From positions 12,979,905-13,043,904 of the forward strand of contig CM028335.1 of NCBI GenBank assembly GCA_016647705.1: a DNA stretch of 64,000 nucleotides. The letters are read 5' to 3'. Of this stretch, positions 34,951 to 46,590 are shown piece after piece. The DNA comes from Eucommia ulmoides. Taxonomy: Eukaryota; Streptophyta; Magnoliopsida; Garryales; Eucommiaceae. Made by a program: the position numbers and the translations under genes. Position 1 is the stretch's first letter, and each line of letters begins with the position of its first letter. The notes beneath the pieces are model-generated. The model was not told where the DNA came from, made no database searches, and worked only from the letters and a program-made list of their open reading frames with translations.

Positions 34951-35185
34951 GTGCTGCAGCGTGAAAAATAGAACTACAAAGCGACAAAGAAGAGCAAAAT
35001 TAAACAGATCAATCAGAAGGTTCGCGCTGCAGTGCAGAAAATCCCCGTTGCAACCCATGTTTGCACTCATTTGTGCTGCAGAGCGATCTAGCCCCAAGAA
35101 CTCAGTAGCACAATTTCGCACTGTAGCGTGAGTCCTTTGCAACTAAAAAAATAACCCTAACCCTAAACGGCGCTGCAGCGCCAAT
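34951..35185. repeat. Cluster of CTGCAG-centred palindromes
   Basis: GTGCTGCAGCGTG, GCGCTGCAGTGCAG, GTGCTGCAGAGCG, GCACTGTAGCGTG and GGCGCTGCAGCGCC occur about 50-75 bp apart. The same motif family is in this element's LTRs. Confidence 0.75.
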
Positions 35186-35699
35186 TTCTCGCCGTGTCTC
35201 TATTTTGAAACCCCAAACAGTCCGAAAACCCCTATTTTTCACCCCAAGCCTGAAATTCTTCATCGCCCTCATCCGAAAAACTCTCCCAAACCAAAACCAA
35301 CCCCACAAATTTACCTATTTTCACTCCCAAACTCAAAAATCAACTTTTGCCATTCAAGATTTTCAAAGTGAATTTCTAAGTTCATCACAATTTTCAGGCC
35401 AAGGGCTTCAAGTAAGTGTGTTCTAATCGGGTTTTGAGATATTCTCTGGTTGGTTGCTAGTAGTGATTTATTTTCGTGGATCTTAATATTGTTGATGGTT
35501 TGGTGGAAATTGTTGGGGGATTCTTATATGTTGTGCGGTATTGGTTATTAGGTGTTCGTTCCAAGTGTGTGGTGTGTTTTTCAAATTATCAGGTTGATTT
35601 TGATAGACGATGGTTTAGCAAAATTTTGTTTTTGTGGTGTGACATTTTTTATTGTCGAAATTATGGCCATATCGTTTCGTTCATTGTGCAACCAAAAAT

Positions 35700-36800
35700 G
35701 CTGTTGAATTTTTTTTTGAAGCAAAACCAAGACTCTTTGTCGCAATCATCATTCGATTCTTACAAATTTGTTTCCGCGACGGCGGAGGCACGGTTTAAAT
35801 ATTCGGTAATTAAACAGACCGAATTAAAATAAAAGAGACTTGAATTGTTGCAATCCCAACATACCGACATCTTTGAAGTCATCAATTTGCAGAGGTGACA
35901 ATTCTATTGTCAACAACTGGGTGCTGCGACAAAGACTGTTGTATAGGAATTCTACACCAAAGCCAAGGATGTGTCGGATTCCACCACGATAGTGCGGGCA
36001 ATAAATCAAGTTTGATAGTGCGACCATCAATCTTAACAATGTCACAAATTCAATTTGTGGAAAAGTAAACGAATGGTCCATCGTGCGGGGGACTCGAACT
36101 ACTTTCTTAACCAATGAGCTTATACCGTCACTCAATGTTTGGCACCACTTTTTTTGTGCCAAGATGTCCCCTACTTCTCATTTGACGGAATGACTCGAGA
36201 CCATGCTTTAATGCTTTACTGTATCCAGCATGGCAAAAAAATCAATGTTGAAGATTGGATATGCACCGCTATCCAGCATGCCGCCAATAATCTCGCGGTT
36301 GGTCTTCTATTTCTGACTCTTCTAACCAAATCGATTGTGGTAGCCGGTGTCAACACCATGGGTAAAGAGTATTGCAACCCAAGAAGCCTGTCACTGATAA
36401 TGCAATCAATCGGATCCTGAAAAATGAGATTGAGGCGGATGAGGCGGCAGGACCATCCCGCCCACCTCAGCCACGTGTTCCACGCTACCACTCCACATCT
36501 AATACGTACTCTTTACTGCAACAGCAAGGTTCGCAAATCGAAGCATTGATTACTCGGCAATCAAACTTCGAGATATATGTGACGGGTCAACAAGCCCATT
36601 TCGAGAATTACGTGACATCTCAAGTAGACCAAGAGCACCAATGGAACCTCCAAAGAGCTGAATACGACGCTGCTTGCTATCAAACGATTGGCCAATCGTA
36701 TCAGACGTTGGGCCACATGTTTTCTCAGTTCGGATTGCAGTCGAATAAAGGGATGCCGAACTTCCCTCAAATACCACAATTTCCAGAAGATCCTCGATAA
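35700..36800 (+). pseudogene. Athila extra ORF (putative plant transposon protein domain)
   Basis: Plus-strand frames give DSYKFVSATAEARFKYSV, then degraded sequence with stops, then FDGMTRDHALMLYCIQHGKK and INVEDWICTAIQHAANNLAV, GVNTMGKE, and after a frameshift near 36375 QPKKPVTDNAINRILKNEIE with EADEAAGPSRPPQPRVPRYH and a Gln-rich tail, stop at 36798. This order is typical of the ORF after integrase in Athila elements. Its function is unknown. It sits in the inverted segment, so it now runs opposite to gag-pol. Confidence 0.85.
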
Positions 36801-36892
36801 CCATATCAACCATTCCAACCGTACCCGCCGTACCAGCCATACACGGCACCGCCCCCGCCCCCACATTAGTATGACGACCAATAGGAGGCGAG

Positions 36893-39800
36893 CAGGGTTT
36901 TAAATATCGGTCGTTACGTACCGTAACGGCCAATTCGTACCTAAAAATGAGCACGCCGATACCAATACACGGCCGATTCTAGAGTCTAGGGCTGAATCAC
37001 ACCGTATCGGGCCGTTACGGTCTACAAAGACATACTTTCTTCAAAGATTCTTCACAGACTGACAGCCAGCTCAAGTTTTTCAACTTTCTTCAAAGATTCT
37101 TCATATAATTGAGCAAGGAGGAGAAAAAACTAGTAGAAGATAACAAAACACTTACCAATTAGACCGTATCTATCCAAAGCGCTCGACAAACGTTAAGATT
37201 TTCGTCGCGGTGTCGCCAAGCCCTAACAGAAACAGCTCGTTGCCGCCGAACGTAGCTCTCGTTGTCGTCGGCGACGTCTCCTCTCCTTCGCGTTGCAGCT
37301 CATTGCCGTTTGTCTCTCTCTCTCTCTCTCTCCATTCGGGTGTGTGAGTGTCGCGTTTGATTTGGGTGTGGCTGAATGAATATAATTAGGGGGTTTAGAA
37401 ATAATTTTAGTTTACAATTTAGTCCTAAAATTGTTAATTAACTTGTTTACAATTACAATTTAGTCCTAAAAAATTTTAACTTATATTTTTATAGCAATTT
37501 TTTTTTTGTCGTTATTATTTATCACATTATATATATATATATATAATGGTTAAGTAAATTGCAAAAATGTCAGGTGAAGAAGGATCACATCCTCCTAGTG
37601 ATGATATTGGATGGAAATTCGGGATTTCTATTAGTGGTTCTAGACACAAATTAAAATGTAAATTTTGTGGTAGAGAGATAAATGGTGAAATAACTAGATT
37701 AAAGCAACGCTTGGTGGCCAAAAAGGGTCAAGTAGCTCCATGCCAAAGTGTTAGTGCCGATGTTAGAACGCTTATGATAAAACATCTTGAAGGTAGTCGG
37801 AGAAAAAAATGGATAAAAGAAAATAAAGAGAAGAAGTGATTGAACAAATTCGAGCTTCTCAACGTGATGAAAATGATCCTTAAGATTTGACTGATGATGA
37901 TAACTCGGATGATTCGGATATGGCTTATGCACGAAAAGAAAATATGAAGTTGCATAGAGAAGAAGAAGATAGGGAGAGATATAGGAGGGATGCAGGCAAC
38001 CGATATGAGACCGGGAGTAATAGCAGGGTTGGTGAAAGCACCAGACGGGGAAGCACTACTACTCGCATTGCTAATATGTTTCGACGATCTTCTACTGTCC
38101 GTGAATCGAGTTCGAAAAAAACTTGGATTGATTCATCTTTACCTAAAGCACGGTTGGCCGAGATTGATGTTGATCTACACCGTAGCAAAGACCCCAAACA
38201 ACAAAAGATCTCAACAAGGGTAATAAAAGGGTTGAGGAAAAAATTAGGGGTTGCAGTTAGTCAATTTGTGTTATAGACACGTTTGCCAACAAACGTTGTT
38301 AATTCGCCATGGCTTAAGCCAATGTTGGAGGTTGGAAAAGTAGTGAAAGTCTATACTCCTTACGAGGTGACTGAAGTTTTCTTACCTAGAGAATATGAAG
38401 AATTGAGAAAGTGGATCGAATCTCATAAACCAAGTTGGGAGGAGAGGGGTGTTACGATCATGTGTGATGGATTGAGCGGACCTACCTGGAAACACATTAT
38501 CAATTTTTGATTTATAGTAATCAGGGGACTGTTTTTCATAAATCAGTGGATGCCACCGATGTTGTTAGCAGAACAGCCAATTATTACTTCGGGCTTATGG
38601 ACAAGGTGGTGGATGAAATTGGTGAAAAATATATTGTCCAAATTGTCAATGATAATGAGCCTACAATGAAAGCAGCGGGGAAAAAACTTATGTTAAAAAG
38701 ACCAAATTTATACTAGACAGGTTGTGCTGCATATTGCCTTGATTTGATATTGAAAGATATTGAAGAGAAAACAAATGTCCTGAAAGTCTTGGATGATGCA
38801 AGAAGAATATCACACTTCATTTATAACTCTAGTTGGGTTCTTGATTTTATGAAGACATTCACTGAAGGAAAAGAATTATTACGCCCTGGGATCACACGCT
38901 TTGCCACCAATTTCATTATGCTGGAAAGCATTGTAAGGTATAAGAATGCCTTACAAGATATGTTTAATTGTGATGAGTGGAAAAACAAAAGATAGGCGAA
39001 GGAGAAGTGTGGAAAAAAAGTTAGAAAAATTGTGAATGACAATGGTTTTTGGAAAAAAGCTTCAGAAATTTTAAAAGTTCAGGAACCATTGGTGAGGGTG
39101 CTTAGGCTTGTTGATGGAGATGAGAAGCCTACAATGGGATTTGTCTATGAAGTTATGGACAAAGCGAAGATGGCCATTGAAACAAATTGTCGTTAATACA
39201 AAAAATATTGGAATATAATCGACAAAAGATGGCAATTGCAATTACACCATGATTTGCATGCGGCTGGTCATAATTGACTAATTGTAAATTCAATTTTAAA
39301 AACTCTTGTTACTTGTTAGAATTAAACTTCCTTTTAACAAAATGTGCTTCTTGTTTTGAATTCATGTAGGTTATTTTTTAAATCTTCAATTTCAATATGG
39401 TGGTAAACTTTCTGACCATAGAGAGGTAATGGAGGGAGTTCAAAATGTGATTCAAAGATTGGAGCCGAATATTGATAAACAAATTCAAGCTATTAATCAA
39501 GTTAGTTCTTTTTTTTTTTTTTTTAAGTAACAACTAGCGACTAACAAGTTACTAAGTTTTTTGTGTTTTATTTGTGGGTTTTTGATTTGTTACGTTCTAA
39601 ATATAGATTATGACGTTTAGTGACAAAAAACATTCTTTCGGGACAGTATTGGCTCAAAAAGCAATAACACGTACGAATCCAAATAATACAATGGACAATT
39701 AATTATTAATATAAGAATCTCAATCTTTATATCGTTTTAATTCATATTGTTTCTACAGCTGAATGGTGGATCCACTTTGGTACATCTGCCCCTGAACTTT

Positions 39801-41240
39801 AAGAGATTGCAGTTAAAGTGTTGAGCCAAACAACATCGTCTTCTAATTGCGAGCGTAATTAGAGCACATTCAGCTTGATACATACAAAGACGAGAAATCG
39901 TCTAAAGTATCAAAAACTGAATAAACTTGTTTACGTGGCTTATAATATGAGGTTGAAAATTAGACATGCTACGAGATTAAGCCAAAGTGAAATTGAAGAC
40001 AACTTCAACCCTATAAACTTGGATTATATATTTAAGGAAGATGATCCACTATCTCCATGGCTTCAAGAGAGAGAAGAACTATTGTTAGATGATCAGGACA
40101 ACTCCGGATGGTTAGATGTAAGCGATGATGTGGTCGCTACTACCAGTAGCCAAGCATCTCGACGTTGGCAAAATGATAGTCCATCTGGAGACGGAAGTGA
40201 TACTGATAGTGGTCGTGGTTTGAGTCCACCTAATGGTGATGATGGTGGAGGTGGAAGAAACACTAGACGATCGCCGTATCATGGAGAGTTAGGAATGGCT
40301 GGATTTGCCGACGATATCGCAAGTGGGGATATTAGTGAGCCACAAAGGCATTCTGTTTCTAGTGCAATTGGATCATCAAGAAGAAGACCAAACCTACAAT
40401 CCTCAAATTCCGAAGAATATGATGACATGGCAAACCGCTTTGGTATGCTTGGAGTTGGAGGATACGGATATGGATATCAAGGGAATAATTATCATCAATG
40501 GCCTCAACCACAACCATATCTTTACCCTTATTATCCCCCTCGGAATATGGTTCGGCGCCATATTATGTGGGTGTGGGTCCTTTAGGATGCCCATAACCTC
40601 ATGCTACTGGATACTCATATCCACCACCACCTTCTTACTAATACGGTGTCCCTCATCCACATCAAGAGAGTTCGAGTTCTACTTTCGATTACTACGAAGA
40701 AAGTAGTGGTACTGGTGGTAGTGGCCCTAGCAACACCATTTATGATCATTGCACCTTTAACTACTTTTGTGGTTATGGTGCTGCACAACAAAATCAGAGT
40801 GGTGATTATGCTAATGCCGACTATGAAGATCCTGCGCGCAATTCGTTTTGGTATTGATAATTTTATATGAATGTATTGTTTTTGTAATATGATGTACAAG
40901 TACAATTTACTCTTCTATTATGTTTGTGTAATATATTTTTATTAAGTATTGTGTTCATCATCTTATTCTTTTAAGATTATTAAGTACGACGATTTTTCAT
41001 ATTTTTTATGTCTTTATTGTGTTATATAACTCTAAAATGTCATAATATCTATTATAATATGTTTATTAAAGGTTAAATGAGTGAAACAATTACTCTTATT
41101 GAGTTTTTGGGAATGTTCTAGTAATTTTAAAAAATTCACGACCGTTACGGCCGATTCCCGTTACGGACAGGCCGATACTCCCGATACCGTTACACCGCGA
41201 CCGTTTCCGTTACAACCCGATACCGCAATTTAAAACCTTG
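36893..41240 (+). mobile_element. hAT transposon, copy 2
   Basis: Ends CAGGGTTTTAAATATCGG and AATTTAAAACCTTG. Inverted relative to copy 1 and closely similar: in the block starting MILKDIEEKTNVLKVL, 78 of 83 residues agree. Flanks are GAGGCGAG (36885-36892) and ATCATCAC (41241-41248). Confidence 0.93.
37567..40857 (+). pseudogene. hAT transposase, copy 2
   Basis: Same domain order as copy 1: BED finger (37567; again with KQRL instead of KQHL), acidic linker, DUF659 part with MCDGLSG, NDNEPTMKAAGKKLMLKRPN, the intron region, dimerisation block from about 39770, and the Gly/Tyr/Pro/Gln-rich tail ending at 40855-40857. Lesions differ from copy 1: stops at 37837 and 37880, a stop after LVL at 38275, loss of one T in a T-run near 38508, a stop at 38993, a mutated splice donor (GGTCATAA, about 39265), and TGG to TAG after CERN near 39860. 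The catalytic-type Glu of CERN is kept here. The two copies were thus broken independently. Confidence 0.9.
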
Positions 41241-42165
41241 ATCATCACACTTCAATTCAACAACACCGAATGAAAATACTTGTTTAATCCAGAATAGTCC
41301 GGACCACCGGGACTTTAGTTTTTCGGGAAAAAGTCTCAGTCGAGAGTTGTAAAATAACACTTGTTGTCCCATGCTAAACTCTCTACTTAACGATGTGCTT
41401 GTCGTGCCATCTCTTGGTTTTCTCATTATATATAACTTAGCATTCTCGTATGTCCCATTTCAGAATTTTTCTAGCTCATTGAGCTGTAGGAGTCATCGTT
41501 ACCCTGAAGCATTGAGATCGAAATTTAGTTTCTTAGCCCAATAGGTATTGTGTTCCAACTCAAACGGCAAATGGCACGCTTTTCCGAACACCAACCGATC
41601 AGTGTTTTAAAAGCTGTGCGGTAGGCCCACAATGCATTTTCGGGTTTCACCACCCAATCTTTTCGGTTGGAGTAAAATCGTCTTTTCCAAAATTTGTTTG
41701 ATCTCCCGATTGAAAACTTTAGCTTGACAGTTTGTTTGGGGATGGTAAGATATAGAGTATTGAAAATTTTATTGCAAAAATGGGTTCCTTCATCGCTAAT
41801 GACGGCTTGAGGAGTCTCGAACCTTGTCAATATGTTCTTTTGAAGAAATTTTAAAACTAGTTTTGCATCATTGGTCGGTGTGGCAATAACTTCTACCCAT
41901 TTTGACATGTAGTCACCGCCAACAAAATGTACTCCTGACCAAAGGACAGAGGAAACGGTCCCAAATCTATTCCCCATACATCAAAAAAGTTCTATCTTGA
42001 GAATATTTGTCAAGGGCAACTCACAGGTCTTCACAGCAGTATAAAAGTCACAGAGAAGAGTCGGTCAGTAAAAACCTGATTGAAGCACCTTTGCGGCTGT
42101 GCGTGTTGCACCAAAATACCACCCACACGATAATGAGTGACAATGATGGAAGATGTAATGTATGA
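41241..42165 (-). pseudogene. Athila integrase, truncated
   Basis: The minus strand gives DYMSKWVEVIATPTNDAKLV, TRFETPQAVISDEGTHFCNK, NRKDWVVKPENALWAYRTAF and, after frameshifts, the C-terminal VLFYNSRLRLFPEKLKSRWS and FGVVELKCDD. The DEGTHF Asp is present. The family's first Asp (GIDF) reads GNRF, the Glu region has Lys in place of Glu (CQAKVFNREIK), and most of the N-terminal zinc finger Cys pair is gone. The reading is cut at 41241 by hAT copy 2. Confidence 0.88.
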
Positions 42166-42576
42166 TCAAAACTTATCACAAGCAATCACCGCCAACATCT
42201 TCTTTTCCGTGGTGGTGTAAGTATCCTGTGCATCATTGAGAGTTTTGCTTGCATAGTAAATCGACCGGGAAATTTTCCCATTTCGTTGGCCCAAAATAGC
42301 CCCAACCGCATTGTCACTAGCATTACACATAATCTCAAACGGCTCATTACAATCAGGTGTGACTATAATAAGAGCCGAGATCAATTTTTCCTTCATTGCA
42401 TTAAACGCATCCAAACAAGAATCATAAAAAACGAATAAAGAATATTTTTCAAGCAAATTGCACAATAACTTCACAATTTTTGAAAAATTCTTGATAAATT
42501 TTCGGTAGAAGCTGGCATGGCCTAGAAAACTCTTAGAAGAGACTCGATGGACTAAGACGATGCCCTCATCAACCAT
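42166..42576 (-). pseudogene. Athila RNase H and RT C-terminus
   Basis: Frame with FLGHASFYRKFIKNFSKIVK, LCNLLEK, then the RNase H start FEIMCNASDNAVGAILGQRN and YYASKTLNDAQDTYTTTEKK with MLAVIA. This is the standard Ty3 order. In-frame for 136 codons and then lost. Confidence 0.88.
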
Positions 42577-43477
42577 AAAATAACATTTCTCCCAATTGAG
42601 AACAAGACCGAGAAATCATACGTGAACACCTCCATAATATCTTCCACTATATCTGAAAAGATCTTCATCATACACCGTTGAAAAGTCGTTGGAGCGTTGC
42701 ATAGTCTAAACGACATACGGTGATACGCAAAAGTGCCGTACGGGTAAGTGAACGTAGTCTTTTCTTGATCCTCCGGTGTAATGGCTATTTGATTACACCA
42801 TTGAAAAGTCGTTGGAGTGTTGCATAGTCCAAACGATATACGGTGATACGCAAAAGTGCCGTACGGGTAAGTGAACGTAGTCTTTTCTTGATCCTCCGGT
42901 GTAATGGCTATTTGATTATATCCTTGAATACCCATCAAGAAAGTAGTAGTGGTTATAACTGGCTAGCCGGTCCAATATTTGGTCAATGATCAGGAGCATT
43001 GCATAGTCTAAATGACATACGACGATACGCAAAAGTGTCGTACAGGCAAGTGAACGTAGTCTTTTCTTAATCCTCTGGTGTAATGGCTATTTGATTATAA
43101 CCTGAATACCTATCAAGAAAGCAGTAGTGGTTATAACTGGCTAGTCGGTCCAACATTTGGTCGATGAATGAGAGGGAAAAATTATCATTCTTTGTGGCCC
43201 TATTTAACTTTTGATAATCAATGCACACTCTCTATCCCGTGACAGTTCATGTGGGAATTAAATCACTTTTCTTGTTTTTCACCACGATCATGCCACCTTT
43301 CTTTGGTACTACTCGTACGGGGCTTACCCACTCATTGTCCGATATTACATAAATGATTACGACATTTAACGGCTTTAGAACTTCAGCACAAACCACTTCT
43401 TTCATCACAAGGTTTAGCCTTTGTTGATGCTCAATTGAGGGCTTAAATGAGTCTCCATCAAAATTTTGTGCATGCAA
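42552..43477 (-). pseudogene. Athila reverse transcriptase with internal tandem duplications
   Basis: 43477-43247 has the RT N-terminus (MKEVVCAEVLKPLNVVIIYV, NEWVSPVRVVPKKGG). The next part is frameshifted. 42938-42552 repeats one segment: NQIAITPEDQEKTTFTYPYG and TFAYHR(I/M)SF(G/R)LCN(T/A)PTTF occur twice in a row, 123 bp (41 codons) apart, and a third degraded copy lies at about 42990-43110. The catalytic box reads EVFTYDFSV where the family has EVFMDDFSV, so a catalytic Asp is lost. Confidence 0.88.
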
Positions 43478-44155
43478 ATTGGTCAGGCTTATTTATTTCC
43501 TTGATGTCGGAAATAGACTAAGCGAATGCGGACTTGTGCCTTTTCAGGATAATAAGCAACGTTTTTTCTTCTTCTTAACCAAATGATGATGAAATAATCA
43601 CCGGATCAGTAGAGTTCTCCCCCAAAAATGCATACCGAAGATGCTCTCCAGTAATTGCTTGAGAACCAACCCACCGTAAGGTGGATTTGGATTTGAGGGG
43701 TTTGGCAAATTCTCATCTCCATCAAGAGTCTCCACTTGTACTGAATTTACTGCGTCACTAGGAAAAATTTCGACAGATAAAACGCAGTCCACAACACTTT
43801 TATCTTTAGTAGATCATTTCGACAGATAAAACGCAATCCACCATAGATAGGGAATTTGTGAGACTGTGTTCCAAAGGATCTTGGTGCACGATTTCATGAA
43901 AGAATTCCTTAACACACGAATCCACCACTTCCACCTGATTGCAAGTCGAGCTCTCTTCCGAAAACTTTATGGTGTTGAAGATGTTGAACTTTACTTCCTC
44001 ATCATTGACCCCTTAAGGTCATGTTTCCATTATGCACATCGATCAACGTCTTTCTGGTTGCGAGAAAAAAAGCCTTCTAAGAATAATGGGAATTTCCCGG
44101 TCTTCCTCTATCTCCAACACAACAAAATTGACCGGAAAGATGAATTTGTCTACAT

Positions 44156-44401
44156 TCACGAACACACTTCAATAACGCCCTTTGGATAGGTCAAGGAACG
44201 GTTTACCATTTGTAGAGAAACAGTAGTGGGCTTTGCTTCTCCAAGCCCCAATTTTCGAAAAATGGATGACGGCATAAGATTAATACTTGCTCCAGGATCA
44301 CAAAGTGCCTTTTCAAAATGAGACTTCCCAATAGTGCATGGGATGCTGAAACTTCCGGGATCCTTTAGGTTTTTGCGGCAATTTTTGTTGAAGAATTGCA
44401 C
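44156..44401 (-). pseudogene. Athila aspartic protease
   Basis: LKDPGSFSIPCTIGKSHFEK, ALCDPGASINLMPSSIFRKL and GLGEAKPTTVSLQMVNRS match the protease of this group (active-site CDLGAS, here CDPGAS). Short open segment between broken gag and RT. Confidence 0.85.
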
Positions 44402-44683
44402 TATACTTGCTCCGTGAGCTTGACGGTCTCGTACTCTTCCTACTTTTTCTTCTTAATCATTATATCCTTCAAAAATTTCTTATAATTGGGCATTTGCTCC
44501 AATGCATTGACTAACGGGATATTGTTATGGATTTTCTTGAAAATTATAAGAAACTTTGCAAATTGACTATCCAATTTCTTTTTCTAAAATCGCTGCGGAT
44601 ATGGCAATGGTGGAGTGATTATTGGTGGATTGCCCAAAAACGAGATGAAACTCGAATTTGCCTTTGGAACTTCCTTCTTCTTC

Positions 44684-46232
44684 TCATTTGAAATGGGGTT
44701 TTTTTTCGCAATCTATTTTCTCCTTGGACTTATCTTCCTTTGGCTTTGTTGCTTCGATTTTCTTTCCACTTCTGAAGGTGATAGTTTTCCAATCCCTTGG
44801 GTTAGTTTCCGTATCACTTGGGAACTTCTCCAAGGTTTGACCCTTGATGGCACAAACGAGCTGACCAATTTGCGTTTCCAGAGATTTCATGGTCGAATTG
44901 GTGTTGGTGTATGTCATCTCGATGTTATCATGATGCGTCTCATGTTTGTTGAGACGATTATGTGTTTCTCGCATGATATTTTGCGTCTTTTTCATAAATG
45001 AACTGAACAATAATTCTTCCAACAGTAGCTTATTTCTGTCAACTGGTTGTTGTTGCAAGGGACGACTTGGTTGCTGTGGCAAAAAACCTTGTGTTTGCGA
45101 AGAATACTTGGGAGGAGGTCGTAAGGTATGTATTCGCATAAGAAAAATTTCCGTGATTTCAAATCCTGGGATGACAGTGAGTTGGGATGTTGTTGGCGGG
45201 CCTAAAGATATAGGCACGGTTGTTGACGAAGTGATATTCCTCGAACTTATTATCAATCCTCGGTTGGGAAACACTTGCAACGTTTTCCATCTCCTAACTT
45301 AATGAGGCGTCTCTGGTGGTAAATGCGATAAGCTATTCCATGAGTTTCAAAACTTAGGCCGACAAGGTAGCTAAAGGATCGACCTCATGAATACCAGTTA
45401 CCTTTTGTCCCATACTACGCTCATTGGGCCATTAAAAATTATTGGACGCCATCTTCTCCAATAGCGCTTGAGTTTCGTTAGGATTTTTAGATAACAAAGA
45501 ACCTCCACGATCGCTCTCGTCTGTCCATCCAACCCATTGTAGAAGAGTTGAGTTTGCAACCAATCTTGATATCTGTGTTGGGGGCATCTTCTAACAAGTC
45601 CTTGAATCCCTTCCATGCCTCAAAGAGTGGTTCATAATCTACGCTCATTGGGCCATTAAAAATTATTGGATGCCATCTTCTCCAATAGCGCTTGAGTTTC
45701 GTTAGGATTTTTAGATAACAAAGAGCCTCCATGATCGTTCTCGTCTGTCCATCCAACCCATTGTAGAAGAGTTGAGTTTGCAACCAATCTTGATATCTGT
45801 GTTGGAGGCATCTTCTAACAAGTCCTTGAATCCCTTCCATGCCTCAAAGAGTGGTTCAAAATCTCTTTGGCGAAATTGAGCAATCTTGCCTCTTAATTGC
45901 GACGTCTTCGATAGGGGAAAGAACTTAGTGAGGAACCGTTGAGCTAGTTCCTCCCAAGTCAAGATACTCCTCGGTTGGACAGATTGAAACCAACCTTTGG
46001 CACAGTCTCGAAAGGAGAATGGGAATAGCCTTAGCCGAATGACATCCTCTGAGACTGCATTGATCTTTACGGTGCCACATATCTCCAAGAATGTTGCCAA
46101 ATGGATGTTGGGATCCTCATGTAGATTCCCGCCATATTGGTTCTGTTGAACCATGTTGATCAGGGTGGGTTTCAACTCAAAATTATTGGTGTGAATTGGT
46201 TGCCTCCAGATCCCTGAATAGTTGTCAAACAC
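44684..46232 (-). pseudogene. Athila gag
   Basis: 46232-45711 holds the retrotransposon gag domain: NNFELKPTLINMVQQNQYGG, LHEDPNIHLATFLEICGTVK, LRLFPFSFRDCAKGWFQSVQ, WEELAQRFLTKFFPLSKTSQ and LRGKIAQFRQRDFEPLFEAW. The next part is duplicated in tandem (45415-45862). 45280-44684 has THNRLNKHETHHDNIEMTY, SLETQIGQLVCAIKGQTLEK and FPSDTETNPRDWKTITFRSG, the gag/protease linker. Several frameshifts. Confidence 0.88.
45415..45862 (-). repeat. 224-bp tandem duplication in gag
   Basis: 45415-45638 and 45639-45862 are nearly identical, both starting CTACGCTCATTGGGCC or its close variant. 224 is not a multiple of three, so the duplication itself breaks the frame. Confidence 0.9.
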
Positions 46233-46567
46233 AACGGGTCTGTAGTAATCCCGAAGGACCCACTATTGTTGTATTTCAGGTTCTGGTGGTTGTTGCAGTA
46301 GTGCTTGAGGCATCGGCGGTTGTTGTGGTACATGGTCATTACCACCGTCGGCTATTTCTTGAGCTTGGTTTCTCCTTTCTCTCCTTCATCTCCTTAATGT
46401 GCGTTCAATTTCTGGATCAAGAGCAAGACATTCCAAGCTACGTCACATACGCTGTCAATCACCACAACCAACGAAAAATATTAAATAAAAACAAATAAAA
46501 CAAAATAGTGTCTAAATTAATATTGAGTTACTTGGTAGTAATACCTACTTGATTTCTAACTTTAAAT

Positions 46568-46584
46568 CCCCGGCAACGGCACCA
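46568..46584 (-). other. Athila primer binding site (tRNA-Asp type)
   Basis: The minus strand reads TGGTGCCGTTGCCGGGG six bases inside the right LTR, one mismatch from the complement of the plant tRNA-Asp 3' end (TGGCGCC...). Confidence 0.85.
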
Positions 46585-46590
46585 AAAACA

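Larger units (their letters stand above)
34689..36892 (+). other. Inverted segment of the Athila element
   Basis: The 2.2 kb between the hAT copies. It is Athila sequence in the opposite orientation to the rest of the element: it starts with the missing integrase C-terminus and ends with the tail of the extra Athila ORF, both on the plus strand. See the finding on inversion. Confidence 0.9.

Noticed and set aside
30401..41240. One giant composite transposon moved by the outer hAT ends
   Set aside because: The outermost 8-bp flanks (CTCGCCTC, ATCATCAC) do not match, whereas the inversion model explains all four flanks and restores integrase.
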